Assembly (NCBI GenBank): GCA_035606355.1
Contig: DATNFO010000061.1
Location: 186,001 to 250,000, forward strand
Reading direction: 5' to 3'
Source: Sulfopaludibacter sp035606355
GTDB taxonomy: Bacteria > Acidobacteriota > Terriglobia > Bryobacterales > Bryobacteraceae
Length of the DNA stretch: 64,000 nt
In this document: positions 1 through 8,903 of the stretch, one piece after another
Layout of the letters: each line of letters opens with the position of its first letter
Position numbering within the stretch: position 1 is the first letter of the stretch
Translations under genes and position numbers: made by a program
The notes under the pieces: model-generated
Database searches by the model: none
The model's input: only the letters and a program-made list of their open reading frames with translations
Told to the model about the DNA's origin: nothing

Positions 1-1
1 G

Positions 2-1027
2 CAGGATTTCGCGGGATGGTCGAGCGGCGCTTCTTCGGCGTCGCTGAGTATTCCGTTGGATGCCACACCGGTGGTGTTGAATGCCAATTATCATTTGATG
101 AACCTGTTGGCGACGGCGGCCGCGCCGGACGGAGCGGCCTCGTGGTCGCTGACGCCGAATTCGCCGGACGGCTTTTACGATTCACAAGCTACCGTAGCGG
201 TGCGCGTCACTCCGCTTCCCGGTTTCCGCTTCCGCTCGTTCGGCGGCGATCTGAGCGGAACTGCGCCCGCGGGCAACGTGACTATGGCGGCGCCGCGCGC
301 GGTTCAGGCGATCTTCGATAAGGTGGCGTACGTCTCCGATTCGGGTGCGGTAAACGGAGCGGGTGTGACGCCGTCCGCAAGCGTGGCACCCGGCTCGATT
401 GTGTCGCTGTTCGGAGCGAATCTCACGTCGGACACAGCCGCGGGGCCGTCCGCGGCTCTTCCCCAGACGCTCGCCGGTACCGCCATTCGCATGGGCGATC
501 GCATTTTGCCCTTATTCTTCGTTTCGCCCACGCAAATCAATTTTCAATTGCCCACCGATATGCCGCTCGGGAAAGCCGTCCTGACGGTCTCCTCGCAAGG
601 GCAGCCGGATGTGCAGGCGAGCGCCACGGTGTCGCAGGATGCGCCCGGTCTGTTCCAGCAGGTTGTGAACGGGCAATCGTTCGCGGTCGCGGTGCATGCC
701 GATGGGTCGCCTGTGAGCGCGGCAGCGCCGGCGCAACCCGGAGAAACGATTACGCTGTACGCGACGGGATGCGGGCAGACTTCCCCCGCCCGTCCCGAGG
801 GCTTCCCTGTACCGCAAGCGCCCGCTTACGTGCTGCAGGACGGGGTTTCCGTGTCGTTTGCAGGCGAGTCGATGGATCCGGTGTCGGCTGTGGCGGCGGC
901 CGGAGCGATCGGGGTGGATGCGGTCCAGGTGACGGTGCCCGCGGACGCGGCGAGCGGCATGAATGTTCAGGTTGTACTGACGGTCGGCGGCCAGCAAAGC
1001 AATACGGTGCTCTTGCCGATTCAGTAG
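2..1027 (+). CDS. Secreted/surface protein C-terminus with TIGR03437-type domain (5' truncated)
   Basis: The frame is open to the left window edge, so only the C-terminal ~341 residues are seen; the TTG at 56 is an internal codon rather than a convincing start. The first part resembles an extracellular bacterial beta-repeat (aromatic/glycine-rich, with a FRFRSFGGDLSG stretch near base 230). The last ~220 residues match what I know of the TIGR03437 domain: N-GAG-TPSASVAPGSIVSLFG, then LPL-FVSPTQINFQLP, then an Ala/Gly/Val-rich beta end. That domain is expanded at the C-termini of secreted proteins in Solibacter-like Acidobacteriota. The full-length function is unknown; it is probably exported or surface-bound. 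The domain call is from memory of the motif, not a search. Confidence 0.8.
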   Translation, partial: QDFAGWSSGASSASLSIPLDATPVVLNANYHLMNLLATAAAPDGAASWSLTPNSPDGFYDSQATVAVRVTPLPGFRFRSFGGDLSGTAPAGNVTMAAPRAVQAIFDKVAYVSDSGAVNGAGVTPSASVAPGSIVSLFGANLTSDTAAGPSAALPQTLAGTAIRMGDRILPLFFVSPTQINFQLPTDMPLGKAVLTVSSQGQPDVQASATVSQDAPGLFQQVVNGQSFAVAVHADGSPVSAAAPAQPGETITLYATGCGQTSPARPEGFPVPQAPAYVLQDGVSVSFAGESMDPVSAVAAAGAIGVDAVQVTVPADAASGMNVQVVLTVGGQQSNTVLLPIQ

Positions 1028-1440
1028 GGGACGACGGGATTCTTTCCCGTCGTGATGGTGCGCGGAGCGCGGCTTTTGCGAGATCTGTTGCGTAGGTAGC
1101 GACCGGTCTCCTGACCGGTTGCAGGCGCGCGGAGCGCGCCTTGTACCGGCCTTGAGGCCGGTACATACTAAAACTAACGTTCAGGTCGTACGGTGCTCTT
1201 GCCGATTCGGTAGGTGACGATTCGCCGCAACAGGAAAGATTCCCGTTGCCACGTGCCGACAGGAATCCTTACTGTCGGTCGCGCGGAGCGCGACTGGGGC
1301 GCGCTTTGCGCGCCTTGTACCGGCCGGGAGGCCGGTACATACCAAATCGGCAACGCTATAGGGTGGGCTCGGTCGCTAGGATTTTGAATTTACGGGCGCG
1401 CTCCTCGCGCCTTGTACCGGCCGGGAGGGCGGTACTGACC
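1028..1440. repeat. Cluster of short palindromic repeats
   Basis: No gene is seen in this 3'-3' intergenic stretch. It is a mosaic of palindromes: a 9-bp-arm hairpin at 1031-1053 directly after the stop codon, an AGCGACCGGTC-type palindrome near 1098-1122, three copies of a GTACCGGCC/GGCCGGTAC palindrome (near 1142-1166, 1315-1339 and, with a mismatch, 1413-1436), and a CAACAGGAAAGATTC-type unit at about 1227-1280. The same unit types recur at 25.6-26.0 kb, 49.7 kb, 53.0 kb and 59.1 kb. They look like REP-like dispersed elements; the hairpin just after the stop may also help end transcription of the upstream gene. Confidence 0.75.
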
Positions 1441-1472
1441 AAAAAAAAGCAGGTCCCGAGGTCGGGACCTGC
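1441..1472 (-). terminator. Rho-independent terminator of the LuxR-type gene
   Basis: A perfect 11-bp stem (arms 1449-1459 and 1462-1472, two-base loop) is flanked by eight A on the plus strand, which is a U-run on the minus-strand transcript. It lies about 35 bases beyond the stop of the minus-strand regulator. Confidence 0.85.
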
Positions 1473-1505
1473 CAGCTAACGTGCTCTCGTTAGTGCTCTA
1501 GGAAT

Positions 1506-2249
1506 TTAGTAGTGGCGGGTGGCCACGGGACGCGGGGGAGCGGCAAAGCGGGCCGGCGGCTCGGTGCGTTCCACCGGGCGTTCCAACACCAGGCTGCGGA
1601 GCCCGGGCATGGCAGCGGCGCGCTGCCCCTTCTCGCCCACGGGAAGTTGGCCGGTGGTGAGATTCTTCAGGCCGAACAGCGCCAGCTCGAAGCGGTCCTT
1701 CACTCCGACCTTCTGGAAGAGGCGCGAGAGGTAGACCTTCACCGTGCCTTCGGAGATCATGAGCGTGGTCGCGATTTCCTTGTTCTTGAGACCCTGCGAG
1801 AGGAGGCTGACCAGTTGTCCTTCGCGCTGCGTCAAAGCCACGCGGCGGGCGCAGAGGAAGCTGTCCGTCAATGCCTTTTCGAACCACAACTCGCCGGCCT
1901 GTACCTTTAGGAGGCACTTCACCTGGAGATCGGTCGGAAGAGTTTTGCGCAGGATGCCCCGCACTCCCAGGCCCATCGCCTGGAACGCCAGCTCGGTCGA
2001 AATCGAATTCACCCAGAGCACGATCTTGCAGCTCATCATGGCGTGCTTCATGTCGCTGAGGACCGCGAAGGTAACCTCGGGGGTGAGATCCATGAGGACC
2101 AGATCGGGGGCGCCCTGGGAGATCTGTTCCATTAACGCCGGCACTGTCCCGCAGGTCGGCAACAATTCAAAGCCTTCTACCTGGCGCAGTACGGATTCAA
2201 GTCCCTTGGCCAGGATGGGTTCGTCGCTATAAAGAAGAATTCGCGTCAT
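1506..2249 (-). CDS. NarL/LuxR-family response regulator
   Basis: This 247-residue protein has an N-terminal receiver domain and a C-terminal LuxR-type helix-turn-helix. In the receiver the acidic patch is reduced to SDE at 8-10. The phosphoacceptor is Asp54 (LVLMD) and the conserved Lys is near 102. The HTH spans about 138-200 (LTQREGQLVSLLSQGLKNKE, then ISEGTVKVYLSRLFQK), a typical DNA-contact segment. A proline/arginine-rich tail follows. The start ATG is preceded by GGTGGAGAAAG, a good ribosome site. It diverges from the PilZ/Tad genes, so it is a candidate regulator of the pilus operon (inference). No partner histidine kinase is seen nearby. It ends in an intrinsic terminator. Confidence 0.88.
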   Translation of the reverse strand: MTRILLYSDEPILAKGLESVLRQVEGFELLPTCGTVPALMEQISQGAPDLVLMDLTPEVTFAVLSDMKHAMMSCKIVLWVNSISTELAFQAMGLGVRGILRKTLPTDLQVKCLLKVQAGELWFEKALTDSFLCARRVALTQREGQLVSLLSQGLKNKEIATTLMISEGTVKVYLSRLFQKVGVKDRFELALFGLKNLTTGQLPVGEKGQRAAAMPGLRSLVLERPVERTEPPARFAAPPRPVATRHY

Positions 2250-2703
2250 CTTTCTCCACCTTTCCCAAGCCTGACCGCCATTTTTTGTATTGCGGAAGTA
2301 ACAGCGGTACTGTTGGGTACGCTTTGAATTTTCGCCTTGTTTACTTCGGTTGTCAATAATAATTATTCAAAAAAACGATAATTTTTTGGAATTATCTCGC
2401 ATATATCCGCCTATTTTGGCGGCCTATATGCCAGCAACATCATTTTGTTTCAAGCACTTAAAGCGCATTACAAGGTCGGAATTGTCCTACTATATTCAGC
2501 ACTATTTACCGGTTGATTTACTGCTAATAACCCTATCGGTGTACTCCCGCGAAGCGCGAAAAAGGTTCGGCAACGTGGATTTACCCGAAAAAGATAACGT
2601 TCCTACCAGCTTATCGCGCCAACTGCTAATAACCTTCGCCAGCACGGCGTGTATAGCCCAATTACGATATTGCGGGTGGCCCTTGTCAGAGCTAAATTCG
2701 CCA
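2250..2703. promoter_or_regulatory. AT-rich divergent control region upstream of the Tad island
   Basis: This stretch between the divergent regulator and the PilZ gene is clearly richer in A+T than the rest of the window, with runs such as AATAATAATTATT near 2356. A 13-bp direct repeat ACTGCTAATAACC occurs at 2520-2532 and 2622-2634. The plus-strand frame stays open from 2350 but encodes nothing recognisable before the PilZ domain, so I treat it as non-coding leader/promoter. An N-terminal extension of the PilZ protein starting at 2350 cannot be excluded. Confidence 0.5.
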
Positions 2704-3096
2704 ATGTCGATGCGAAATATAAACAGGCGCGAAAGTCCTCGGATAGAAATGCAGCTTCGGTGCCACGTTACGTCGCCGGCGCTCTGGATGCGCAGCGCAA
2801 TGTTCACGGAAAATATCAGCCGCAGCGGACTTCTGGTAGCCTGGCGCGGAGAAAATGGCGCGCTCCCCGTACCCAGCATCGGCCAAATCGTCACCGTAGA
2901 GATTGAATTGCCCGCCAATCATGGCTTCGGGCAGAAGTGCATTCACTGCCAGGGCACCGTCACACGCATCACCACGGCCCAGCGCGAGTACCCCTCGGTG
3001 GCGCTGCGCGTGAATTATATGGATTTTCGCTCCTTTCACGACCGCGTTCGCTCGATCGAATCCCTGCAGCCGGTCGTGAATTCGTGGATGGCTTAA
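2704..3096 (+). CDS. PilZ-domain protein (c-di-GMP receptor)
   Basis: With the ATG at 2704 this is a 130-residue single-domain protein. Both parts of the PilZ c-di-GMP-binding signature are present: the RxxxR motif (Arg9 to Arg13 in RRESPR) and N37-x-S39-x-x-G42 in ENISRSG. A beta-barrel pattern follows (VTVEIELP, CQGTVTRI, VALRV). It sits at the head of the Tad/Flp genes, six bases before the next start, so it probably couples second-messenger levels to pilus assembly or to the GT-C protein behind it (inference). A longer reading frame starting at 2350 exists, but the added segment is AT-rich and unlike a domain, so the downstream start is preferred. Confidence 0.82.
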   Translation: MSMRNINRRESPRIEMQLRCHVTSPALWMRSAMFTENISRSGLLVAWRGENGALPVPSIGQIVTVEIELPANHGFGQKCIHCQGTVTRITTAQREYPSVALRVNYMDFRSFHDRVRSIESLQPVVNSWMA

Positions 3097-3102
3097 ACGG
3101 AC

Positions 3103-4776
3103 ATGCAGAATAGCCGCCCACAATTCGTGCTCAAGTTCCTGCCCTCGATGGCGGACTTCGCCTTCCTCATGCCGATTTTGTTCCTGTTCTGCCGCATGGA
3201 AGGTATGAAGACGCTATTTAGCGATTGCGACGCGGGCTGGCATATTCGCACGGGCGAGTGGATTCTGGCTAATCATCGCGTCCCGACCACCGATATCTTT
3301 TCTTATTCCAAGCCGGACGGCGCCTGGTATGCCTGGGAATGGCTGAGCGACGTGATCTGGGCTTTGTTGCGCGCGCACGGTGGCCTGGCGGCGGTAGGGC
3401 TGGTGGCGCTCACCATGATCTGCTTCACGTACGTGCTGTTGTACAAACTCGTGCTGCGCAGATCCAACGCCATCGTAGCGGTGTTGCTGACGCTGACCGC
3501 GGCGGTGAGCTCGTCGGTGCATTGGCTGGCGCGGCCGCACCTGTTCACTCTCGTATTTGTCGTCCTTTATTACCACGCTCTGGAGCGGGTGAGGGAAGGC
3601 CGCACTTCCTGGCGTGGGATTCCTTATTTGGCCATGCTGCCTGCGGCCACCATTCTGTGGACCAACCTGCACGGCGGATTCTTCGTGGGCATTATCATGA
3701 TCGGCGCATACGGCGCGGGCGAGCTGCTGAAGGCCGTCCTCACGCCGAATAGCGACGAACGCGGACCGGCTCTGCATCGCGCCGGAGCTTACATCGCGAC
3801 TTCGCTGGCCTGCCTGGCAGCCAGCCTGGTGAATCCGTACACCTATAAGCTGCACAAGCACGTTGTCGAATACCTTCTCGATCCGTACCAGTCGCAGCAC
3901 ATCGTCGAATTCTTATCCGTTAATTTCCATCATCCGCTGGCGATTTTCTTTGAAGCGATGCTGCTGATCAGTACGATCGCGGCGGTTCGCTACGCCGGCA
4001 AGGGCGAGTACATACAGCCGCTGCTGATCGCGATGTGGGCCCACGCGGCTCTCCTTTCGATCCGCAACGTGCCGATCTTCATGCTGATTGCCGCGCCTCC
4101 CGCCGCCGCCGATGTGCAACTGTGGCTGGCGCGGCTGCCCGAAACTAATATCGCCGCCTGGCTGCGCAGGGCCGCCGCGAAATTCAATAGCGTCGCGGCG
4201 GACCTGACGGAAACCGACGCCGTCGGCCGCTATCACCTCGTGAGCATCGCAGCGATTCTGTTCGTGGCCGCGCTGGTTACGGCGCCTCACCCGCCGGCGT
4301 CGTTCCGTCCGGAGTTCAGCCCGAAGACATTCCCGGTGAAGGCCGCGGCCACTCTCGCGGCAGACCCCACGGCGCATATTTTCACTTCGGATCAGTGGGG
4401 CGACTATCTCATCTTTAGCCTTTATCCCCGCACTCGCGTGTTCACCGACGGCCGCAGCGATTATTACGGCGCCGAATTCGGTCAGAAGTACCTGGACGTT
4501 TTGAACGTGAACGTCGGCTGGGAAAAGACGCTGGCGCGATTTGGCGTCGATACCGTTCTCATATCTCCGAGCTCGCCGTTGTGCGGCGCGCTCAAGGAAT
4601 CCCCGCACTGGCGCGTCGTGTATGACGACGGCGTCGCGGTGGTGTTCCGCCCGGCCGGCAAGGCCGCGGCTAAACCAGTTTCCGTCGCAAATGGCGGCGG
4701 AGAAACCCGTGATCGCGAGATCACGAAAACCCAAGCCAGCGATCTACGGATCGCAACCAACAAAACAAAAACATAG
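3103..4776 (+). CDS. Multipass membrane protein, GT-C glycosyltransferase-like
   Basis: This 557-residue integral membrane protein has about ten hydrophobic segments between residues 15 and 400. Early in the protein lies an acidic motif in the first external loop (D41-x-D43-AGWHIRTGEW, then PTTDIFSY), a layout seen in GT-C-type lipid-sugar-dependent transferases. The C-terminal soluble part carries DQWGDYLIF (~430) and VFTDGRSDYYG (~447-457), which recur in an uncharacterised family found in several environmental phyla. The gene is 11 bases upstream of the Flp pilin and behind the PilZ gene. A role in glycosylating pilin or an exopolysaccharide is possible but is inference; the donor and acceptor are unknown. 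Confidence 0.65.
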   Translation: MQNSRPQFVLKFLPSMADFAFLMPILFLFCRMEGMKTLFSDCDAGWHIRTGEWILANHRVPTTDIFSYSKPDGAWYAWEWLSDVIWALLRAHGGLAAVGLVALTMICFTYVLLYKLVLRRSNAIVAVLLTLTAAVSSSVHWLARPHLFTLVFVVLYYHALERVREGRTSWRGIPYLAMLPAATILWTNLHGGFFVGIIMIGAYGAGELLKAVLTPNSDERGPALHRAGAYIATSLACLAASLVNPYTYKLHKHVVEYLLDPYQSQHIVEFLSVNFHHPLAIFFEAMLLISTIAAVRYAGKGEYIQPLLIAMWAHAALLSIRNVPIFMLIAAPPAAADVQLWLARLPETNIAAWLRRAAAKFNSVAADLTETDAVGRYHLVSIAAILFVAALVTAPHPPASFRPEFSPKTFPVKAAATLAADPTAHIFTSDQWGDYLIFSLYPRTRVFTDGRSDYYGAEFGQKYLDVLNVNVGWEKTLARFGVDTVLISPSSPLCGALKESPHWRVVYDDGVAVVFRPAGKAAAKPVSVANGGGETRDREITKTQASDLRIATNKTKT

Positions 4777-4787
4777 GAGCAACCTCA

Positions 4788-4970
4788 ATGACCTTTTTGC
4801 GCAACTTTTGGAATGATGAACAGGGCCAGGACCTCATCGAATACACCCTGCTCATGGCTTTCGTCGCCCTGGCGTCGGCTGCCCTCTTCCTCGGATCCGG
4901 CAAGAGCATCGCTGGAATCTGGAACACCACCAACAGCCAGCTCACTGCCGCGAATTCGCAGGCTAGCTAG
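4788..4970 (+). CDS. flp: Flp-family type IVb pilin
   Basis: This 60-residue prepilin has a short charged leader followed by the processing site G|QDLIEY, the Glu at position +5 of the mature protein, and one hydrophobic helix (TLLMAFVALASAALFLGSG). Length and motif fit the major Flp pilin that is polymerised by the Tad machine. The ribosome site AGGAGCAACCTC lies just before the ATG. A strong hairpin follows the gene and separates it from cpaB by 218 bases, which would let the pilin be made in excess over the assembly proteins. The peptidase that cleaves it (CpaA/TadV) is not encoded in this window. Confidence 0.95.
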   Translation: MTFLRNFWNDEQGQDLIEYTLLMAFVALASAALFLGSGKSIAGIWNTTNSQLTAANSQAS

Positions 4971-4981
4971 TCAACAGAACG

Positions 4982-5023
4982 GGGGCATGTCGCCGTGGAT
5001 GCCATCGGCGTGCGACATGCCCC
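4982..5023 (+). terminator. Strong hairpin after the pilin gene (attenuator or RNA-stabilising)
   Basis: A perfect 11-bp stem (arms 4982-4992 and 5013-5023) with a 20-base loop lies 12 bases after the flp stop. No clear U-run follows, so it is more likely a partial terminator or 3'-end stabiliser than a full stop, consistent with the pilin being expressed above the downstream cpa/tad genes. Confidence 0.55.
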
Positions 5024-5188
5024 TCTCTGCCGGGCAGTTTGCCGGCGGGGATTTTGGGCCCCGGAAATTCGGCCGCAGCGCGTAAGCAAGAAAACATTCG
5101 GAGGCGCGTTGCGGCGATCTAGCGCCGCTTACCTGACCTAAGCGGCGATTACGATGGCGCTGAACTGCCGAGTGACTTAGGAACTCGC

Positions 5189-6088
5189 ATGAATAAGAGA
5201 TTTGTCGGAGTACTGCTGTTCGCGTTCGTAGTCGCTTCCGGCGCCAGCCTGTTGCTCTACCGGTTGTTAATTAACCGGCCAGCAACCACCAAGGCGGCGG
5301 CGCCGGTGACTACCAAAGTGGTGTTGGCCGCTCGCGATCTGGAAGTGGGCACGGTTCTAAAAGAGGAAGACATCAAGCTCTCCGATTGGCCGGGAGTCAT
5401 TCCCGCCGGAGCCGTCCTCAAGATGCAGGACGTGGTCGGCCGAGGCGTTACGACCACCATTTATGCCAAGGAACCGCTCATCGAATCGCGCCTGGCCCCG
5501 AAAGGCGCCGGCGGCGGACTGGCTTCCATGATTCCTCCCGGAATGCGCGCGGTGGCCATTCGCGTCAATGACGTGGTGGGCGTCGCGGGCTTTGTTGTGC
5601 CGGGTATGAGAGTGGACGTGCTCATCTCCGGAAACAAGCCGGGCGGCGACGGCAGCCTGGGACAGATCACAAAAACTCTGTTGCAGAACATTGAAGTGCT
5701 CTCCGCCGGACAGGACTTTAAGAAAGACGCGGAAGGCAAACCGGTGCTGGTGCAGGTAGTCAACCTCCTGGTCACGCCCGAGCAGGCTGAACAGCTCAGC
5801 CTTGCTTCCAACATGACCACGATTCAGTTAGTCCTGCGCAATCCGCTGGACCGGGACCTCTCGAAGACGGCCGGGACCGCTGTCAGACAACTCTTTGACG
5901 GCACTAAGCTGAAGGCCAGCAGCGACGAGCAACCGCCGGCCCCCCGGCGCGTTGAGCGCGTGATGCCTATGCCTGCGCCCCGCGTGACGATGCCCGCAGA
6001 AAAGGAAAAGCCCTTCGTGATGGAAATCATCTCGGGCACCAGGAAATCCGAAGCCACTTTCAATAACCCCGGAGGGTCCGGCAAATGA
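5189..6088 (+). CDS. cpaB: Flp pilus assembly protein CpaB/RcpC
   Basis: This 299-residue protein begins with one membrane anchor (about 4-27, GVLLFAFVVASGASLLLYRLL), followed by a SAF domain (about 44-107, with AARDLEVGTVLKEEDIKL and the IPAGAVL turn). The RcpC-like beta domain (RVDVLISG, VQVVNLLVTPEQAEQLSLA) spans about 115-220. The tail is Pro/Arg-rich. CpaB is a periplasmic component that works with the secretin and may contact the cell wall. Its stop overlaps the next start as ATGA, which indicates translational coupling to the secretin gene. Confidence 0.93.
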   Translation: MNKRFVGVLLFAFVVASGASLLLYRLLINRPATTKAAAPVTTKVVLAARDLEVGTVLKEEDIKLSDWPGVIPAGAVLKMQDVVGRGVTTTIYAKEPLIESRLAPKGAGGGLASMIPPGMRAVAIRVNDVVGVAGFVVPGMRVDVLISGNKPGGDGSLGQITKTLLQNIEVLSAGQDFKKDAEGKPVLVQVVNLLVTPEQAEQLSLASNMTTIQLVLRNPLDRDLSKTAGTAVRQLFDGTKLKASSDEQPPAPRRVERVMPMPAPRVTMPAEKEKPFVMEIISGTRKSEATFNNPGGSGK

Positions 6089-7695
6089 AGACTTCCCGCC
6101 TGCTCGAAGGATTGTTGCTGGCGTCTCTGCTTTTGACATCCAGCATTCTGGTGCGCGCCGATGAGCCGGTTCGCCCGATAGACATTATTCACCCGACGCA
6201 AGATAAAGCCGCCGCGGCGACGGAGCAAACACAGCCGGCGGCCGCTCCGAGCACGCCCGGCAAGCTGATCGTCACGATCGGCATGTCGATCACCATTGAC
6301 AGCCCGCTGCGCATCCAGCGAATTTATATCGCCAACGGCGACCTCGCCGACGGCGTGGCTATCGATCCCAAGCAAGTGCTGGTCACTGGAAAAGCTCCGG
6401 GCATTACGACCCTGATGGTATGGCAGGAAGGCGGCAGCCGCCTGGTGTACGAACTCACCGTGCGCCCCAGCCCGTATCGCCTGGATGCAGTCCGCCAGCA
6501 GATCGCGCGCGATTTTCCGGACGCCGATATCAATGTCACGTTCGATAACGAAACCGTCTTCGTCCGCGGCACAGTGAAGGATGTGGTTGCGGCCGATCGC
6601 GTGATGGCCATCGCGAGCACGCTCTCGCCCAAGACTGTAAACCTGCTTCGGGTGGACGTGCCCACCGAAGAGCCGCAGATTCTGCTGAAGGTGCGGTTTG
6701 CGGACGTGGACCGGTCCGCCAGCCAGAATCTGGGGATCAACATCGCGTCCGCGGCTTTCAATCAAAGCACGGCCATCGGCACGGGGAGTCCGATCAGCGC
6801 CACGGGGAAGCCACCGCTGACCATCTCCGGCGTTGCCAACATCCTGCTTGCGCGCCCGGATATCAACCTGGGCGCCGTAATCACCGCGCTCGAAAACAAG
6901 AACCTGCTGGAGACATTGGCCGAGCCGAACGTGCTCGCCATCAACGGTAAGCAAGCCAGCTTCCTGGCGGGCGGCGAGTATCCCTATCCGATGATTCAGC
7001 CGAGCGCCGGGGCGACCACGGTAACCGTGGCCTTCAAGGAATACGGTATCCGTTTGAACTTCCTGCCGACCATCACGCCGCGCGGAACGATCCGCCTGCA
7101 GGTGGCGCCCGAAGTGAGTTCGCTGGATTTCGCCAACTCCGTAACCATCTCCGGTTTCACCATTCCCGGTCTTTCCACGCGCCGCGTGGTGACGGAAGTG
7201 GAACTGGAAGCCGGACAGAGCTTCATGATCGCAGGACTCCTGGACAAACAGGTGCAGGAGACCTTTTCGAAGGTTCCCGGAATCGGCAATATTCCGATTC
7301 TCGGCAAACTCTTCCAGAGCAAACAGGTCACCAAGAACAACTCCGAGCTGCTGGTGATCATCACGCCTGAGCTGGTGCGGCCTTTGCCCGCGGGCACCGC
7401 GCCGACGGAACTCAAGTACCCCACGCCGTTCATGCCGGACAACACCAAACTGCCCATGGAGCATCCCGGCATGGACAAAACCGGTCCCGTGCCCGTCCAT
7501 CCGACGGAATCGAGCATGCCGTACGAGCAACTGATCCTGCAAAAACAGAAGGAAGGCCAGCAGTCGCCACTGCCCAACGGCAATTCCAACAATGGATCGA
7601 ATGACCCGTATGCAGGCCAATCGGGCGGTATGCCGCCCGGAACCCCGCAGGGCTCGGGAGGCGGAACTCCTTCCGCTCCCGCGGTGAAGCACTAG
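6085..7695 (+). CDS. cpaC: Tad pilus secretin CpaC/RcpA
   Basis: This 536-residue outer-membrane channel has a signal peptide to about residue 25. An N-terminal pilus-assembly domain (about 50-135) is followed by a BON-like domain (DINVTFDNETVFVRGTV, ~150-195). The secretin core runs from about 200 to 435 and carries the family hallmark segments GIRLNFLPTITP, VTEVELEAGQSFMIAGLL and VPGIGNIPILGKLFQ, then LLVIITPELV. The last ~100 residues are a Pro/Gly/Asn-rich tail, somewhat long for the family. It lies between cpaB (4-base overlap) and cpaE. Confidence 0.95.
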   Translation: MKTSRLLEGLLLASLLLTSSILVRADEPVRPIDIIHPTQDKAAAATEQTQPAAAPSTPGKLIVTIGMSITIDSPLRIQRIYIANGDLADGVAIDPKQVLVTGKAPGITTLMVWQEGGSRLVYELTVRPSPYRLDAVRQQIARDFPDADINVTFDNETVFVRGTVKDVVAADRVMAIASTLSPKTVNLLRVDVPTEEPQILLKVRFADVDRSASQNLGINIASAAFNQSTAIGTGSPISATGKPPLTISGVANILLARPDINLGAVITALENKNLLETLAEPNVLAINGKQASFLAGGEYPYPMIQPSAGATTVTVAFKEYGIRLNFLPTITPRGTIRLQVAPEVSSLDFANSVTISGFTIPGLSTRRVVTEVELEAGQSFMIAGLLDKQVQETFSKVPGIGNIPILGKLFQSKQVTKNNSELLVIITPELVRPLPAGTAPTELKYPTPFMPDNTKLPMEHPGMDKTGPVPVHPTESSMPYEQLILQKQKEGQQSPLPNGNSNNGSNDPYAGQSGGMPPGTPQGSGGGTPSAPAVKH

Positions 7696-7712
7696 GACAC
7701 GGAAAAACAGCT

Positions 7713-8888
7713 ATGTACCCTTTGACGATCGGAATGGCAATCGAGAACCGCGATCTGTGGGACCAGGCGCAATCCTGTCTCGCAGAGCTGCCCTTCCGCA
7801 TCATCGTTGAACACCAGGACGTCGGTGACGTCAGCAACTTTCTGGACCGGCTCGAGCGGATGCGTCCGGACGTTGTACTGGTCGATATCAGCGGTTGGAA
7901 AGAGCCGCTGGAGAATCTTGTCACATCCATTCGCAACGCGTGCGGCGACCCCATGCTCATCGCGCTCAATACGAGCGCGGACTCCGAAGCCATTCTCGCT
8001 TCGCTGCGCGCGGGCATCAACGAGTATCTCTATCCGCCGCTGCAGGACACGCTGAAGCGGGCGCTCGAAAAGCGGTCCGCGGAACGCAGCCGGCGCGCAG
8101 GCGCGACTAAGGGCGGCGGAAAAGCGTTCGGTTTCATGTCCGCCAAAGGCGGATGCGGCGCCACGACGCTGGTCTCGCATGTCGCTTCCGAACTCGGGCG
8201 CCTGAATCAGAAGGTCCTGCTGGCCGATCTCGATCTCGACGCCGGCATGATCGCGTTCATCACCAAAACGAAATCGGTGTACTCCATATTGGATGCGGTC
8301 AATAACCTGCATCGCCTGGATCTCCACTACTGGAAGGCGCTGGTCTCCAACGGCATTCCCGGAGTGGAAATCGTCTCCTCGCCGCTGGCCCTGGCTTCCA
8401 AGCAGCAGCCGAAGGACGACCAGGTGCGGCACGTGATCGCCTTCGCCCGCCCGCACTACGATTGGACGCTGGTGGATCTGGGCCGCAGCCTCAGCCGTAT
8501 GGCCATGGCGGCGCTGGAAGAGATCGACGAGGTTTGCCTGGTCACCACGCTGGAAGTTCCGGCGCTGCATCAGAGCAAGCAGATTATCCAGACGCTGCTG
8601 GATAGCGGCTTCGGGAAGAACAGAATCAAACTGATCCTCAACCGCTCACCGAAACGGCTGGACATCACGCCCGGCGAACTCGAAAAGATGCTCGGCGTGC
8701 CCATTTTCTGCATGATTCCGAACGATTACCCCGAGCTGTACGAGACGTACGCCGAAGGCCGCATGCTCAACCGTTCCAGCGACCTCGGGAAGCACATTAC
8801 CCGGCTGGCCCTGAAGCTGGCTAATTTGCAGGAAGAGAAGTCGACCGCCAAGAAACCCCGGTTCCTGTCATTCGTGGGAACCAAATAA
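7713..8888 (+). CDS. cpaE: Tad pilus localisation ATPase CpaE/TadZ
   Basis: This 391-residue protein joins an atypical receiver-like domain (1-120, with Asp58 in VVLVDIS) to a MinD/ParA-type ATPase domain. The deviant Walker A is SAKGGCGATT at 143-152 and an A-D-L-D-L-D-A segment follows near 171. TadZ proteins place the pilus machine at a cell pole and recruit the other Tad proteins. Only 17 bases separate it from the secretin and 15 from cpaF, consistent with one operon. Confidence 0.93.
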   Translation: MYPLTIGMAIENRDLWDQAQSCLAELPFRIIVEHQDVGDVSNFLDRLERMRPDVVLVDISGWKEPLENLVTSIRNACGDPMLIALNTSADSEAILASLRAGINEYLYPPLQDTLKRALEKRSAERSRRAGATKGGGKAFGFMSAKGGCGATTLVSHVASELGRLNQKVLLADLDLDAGMIAFITKTKSVYSILDAVNNLHRLDLHYWKALVSNGIPGVEIVSSPLALASKQQPKDDQVRHVIAFARPHYDWTLVDLGRSLSRMAMAALEEIDEVCLVTTLEVPALHQSKQIIQTLLDSGFGKNRIKLILNRSPKRLDITPGELEKMLGVPIFCMIPNDYPELYETYAEGRMLNRSSDLGKHITRLALKLANLQEEKSTAKKPRFLSFVGTK

Positions 8889-8903
8889 AGGAAATCGACG
8901 ACT

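Noticed and set aside
1246..1479. Small frame starting MPRADRNP within the palindromic cluster (also seen at 25752)
   Set aside because: It is the translation of the repeat unit itself, recurring wherever the repeat occurs, and lacks a ribosome site.
2350..2703. N-terminal extension of the PilZ protein to the start at 2350
   Set aside because: The stretch is AT-rich, has no domain and holds direct repeats; the PilZ domain begins right after the ATG at 2704. Kept as a possibility only.
5824..7692. Long open frame (622 codons) on the minus strand across cpaB/cpaC
   Set aside because: It is antisense to clear CpaB and CpaC genes, with Arg/His/Gly-rich, domain-free composition typical of a reverse-strand shadow in high-G+C DNA.
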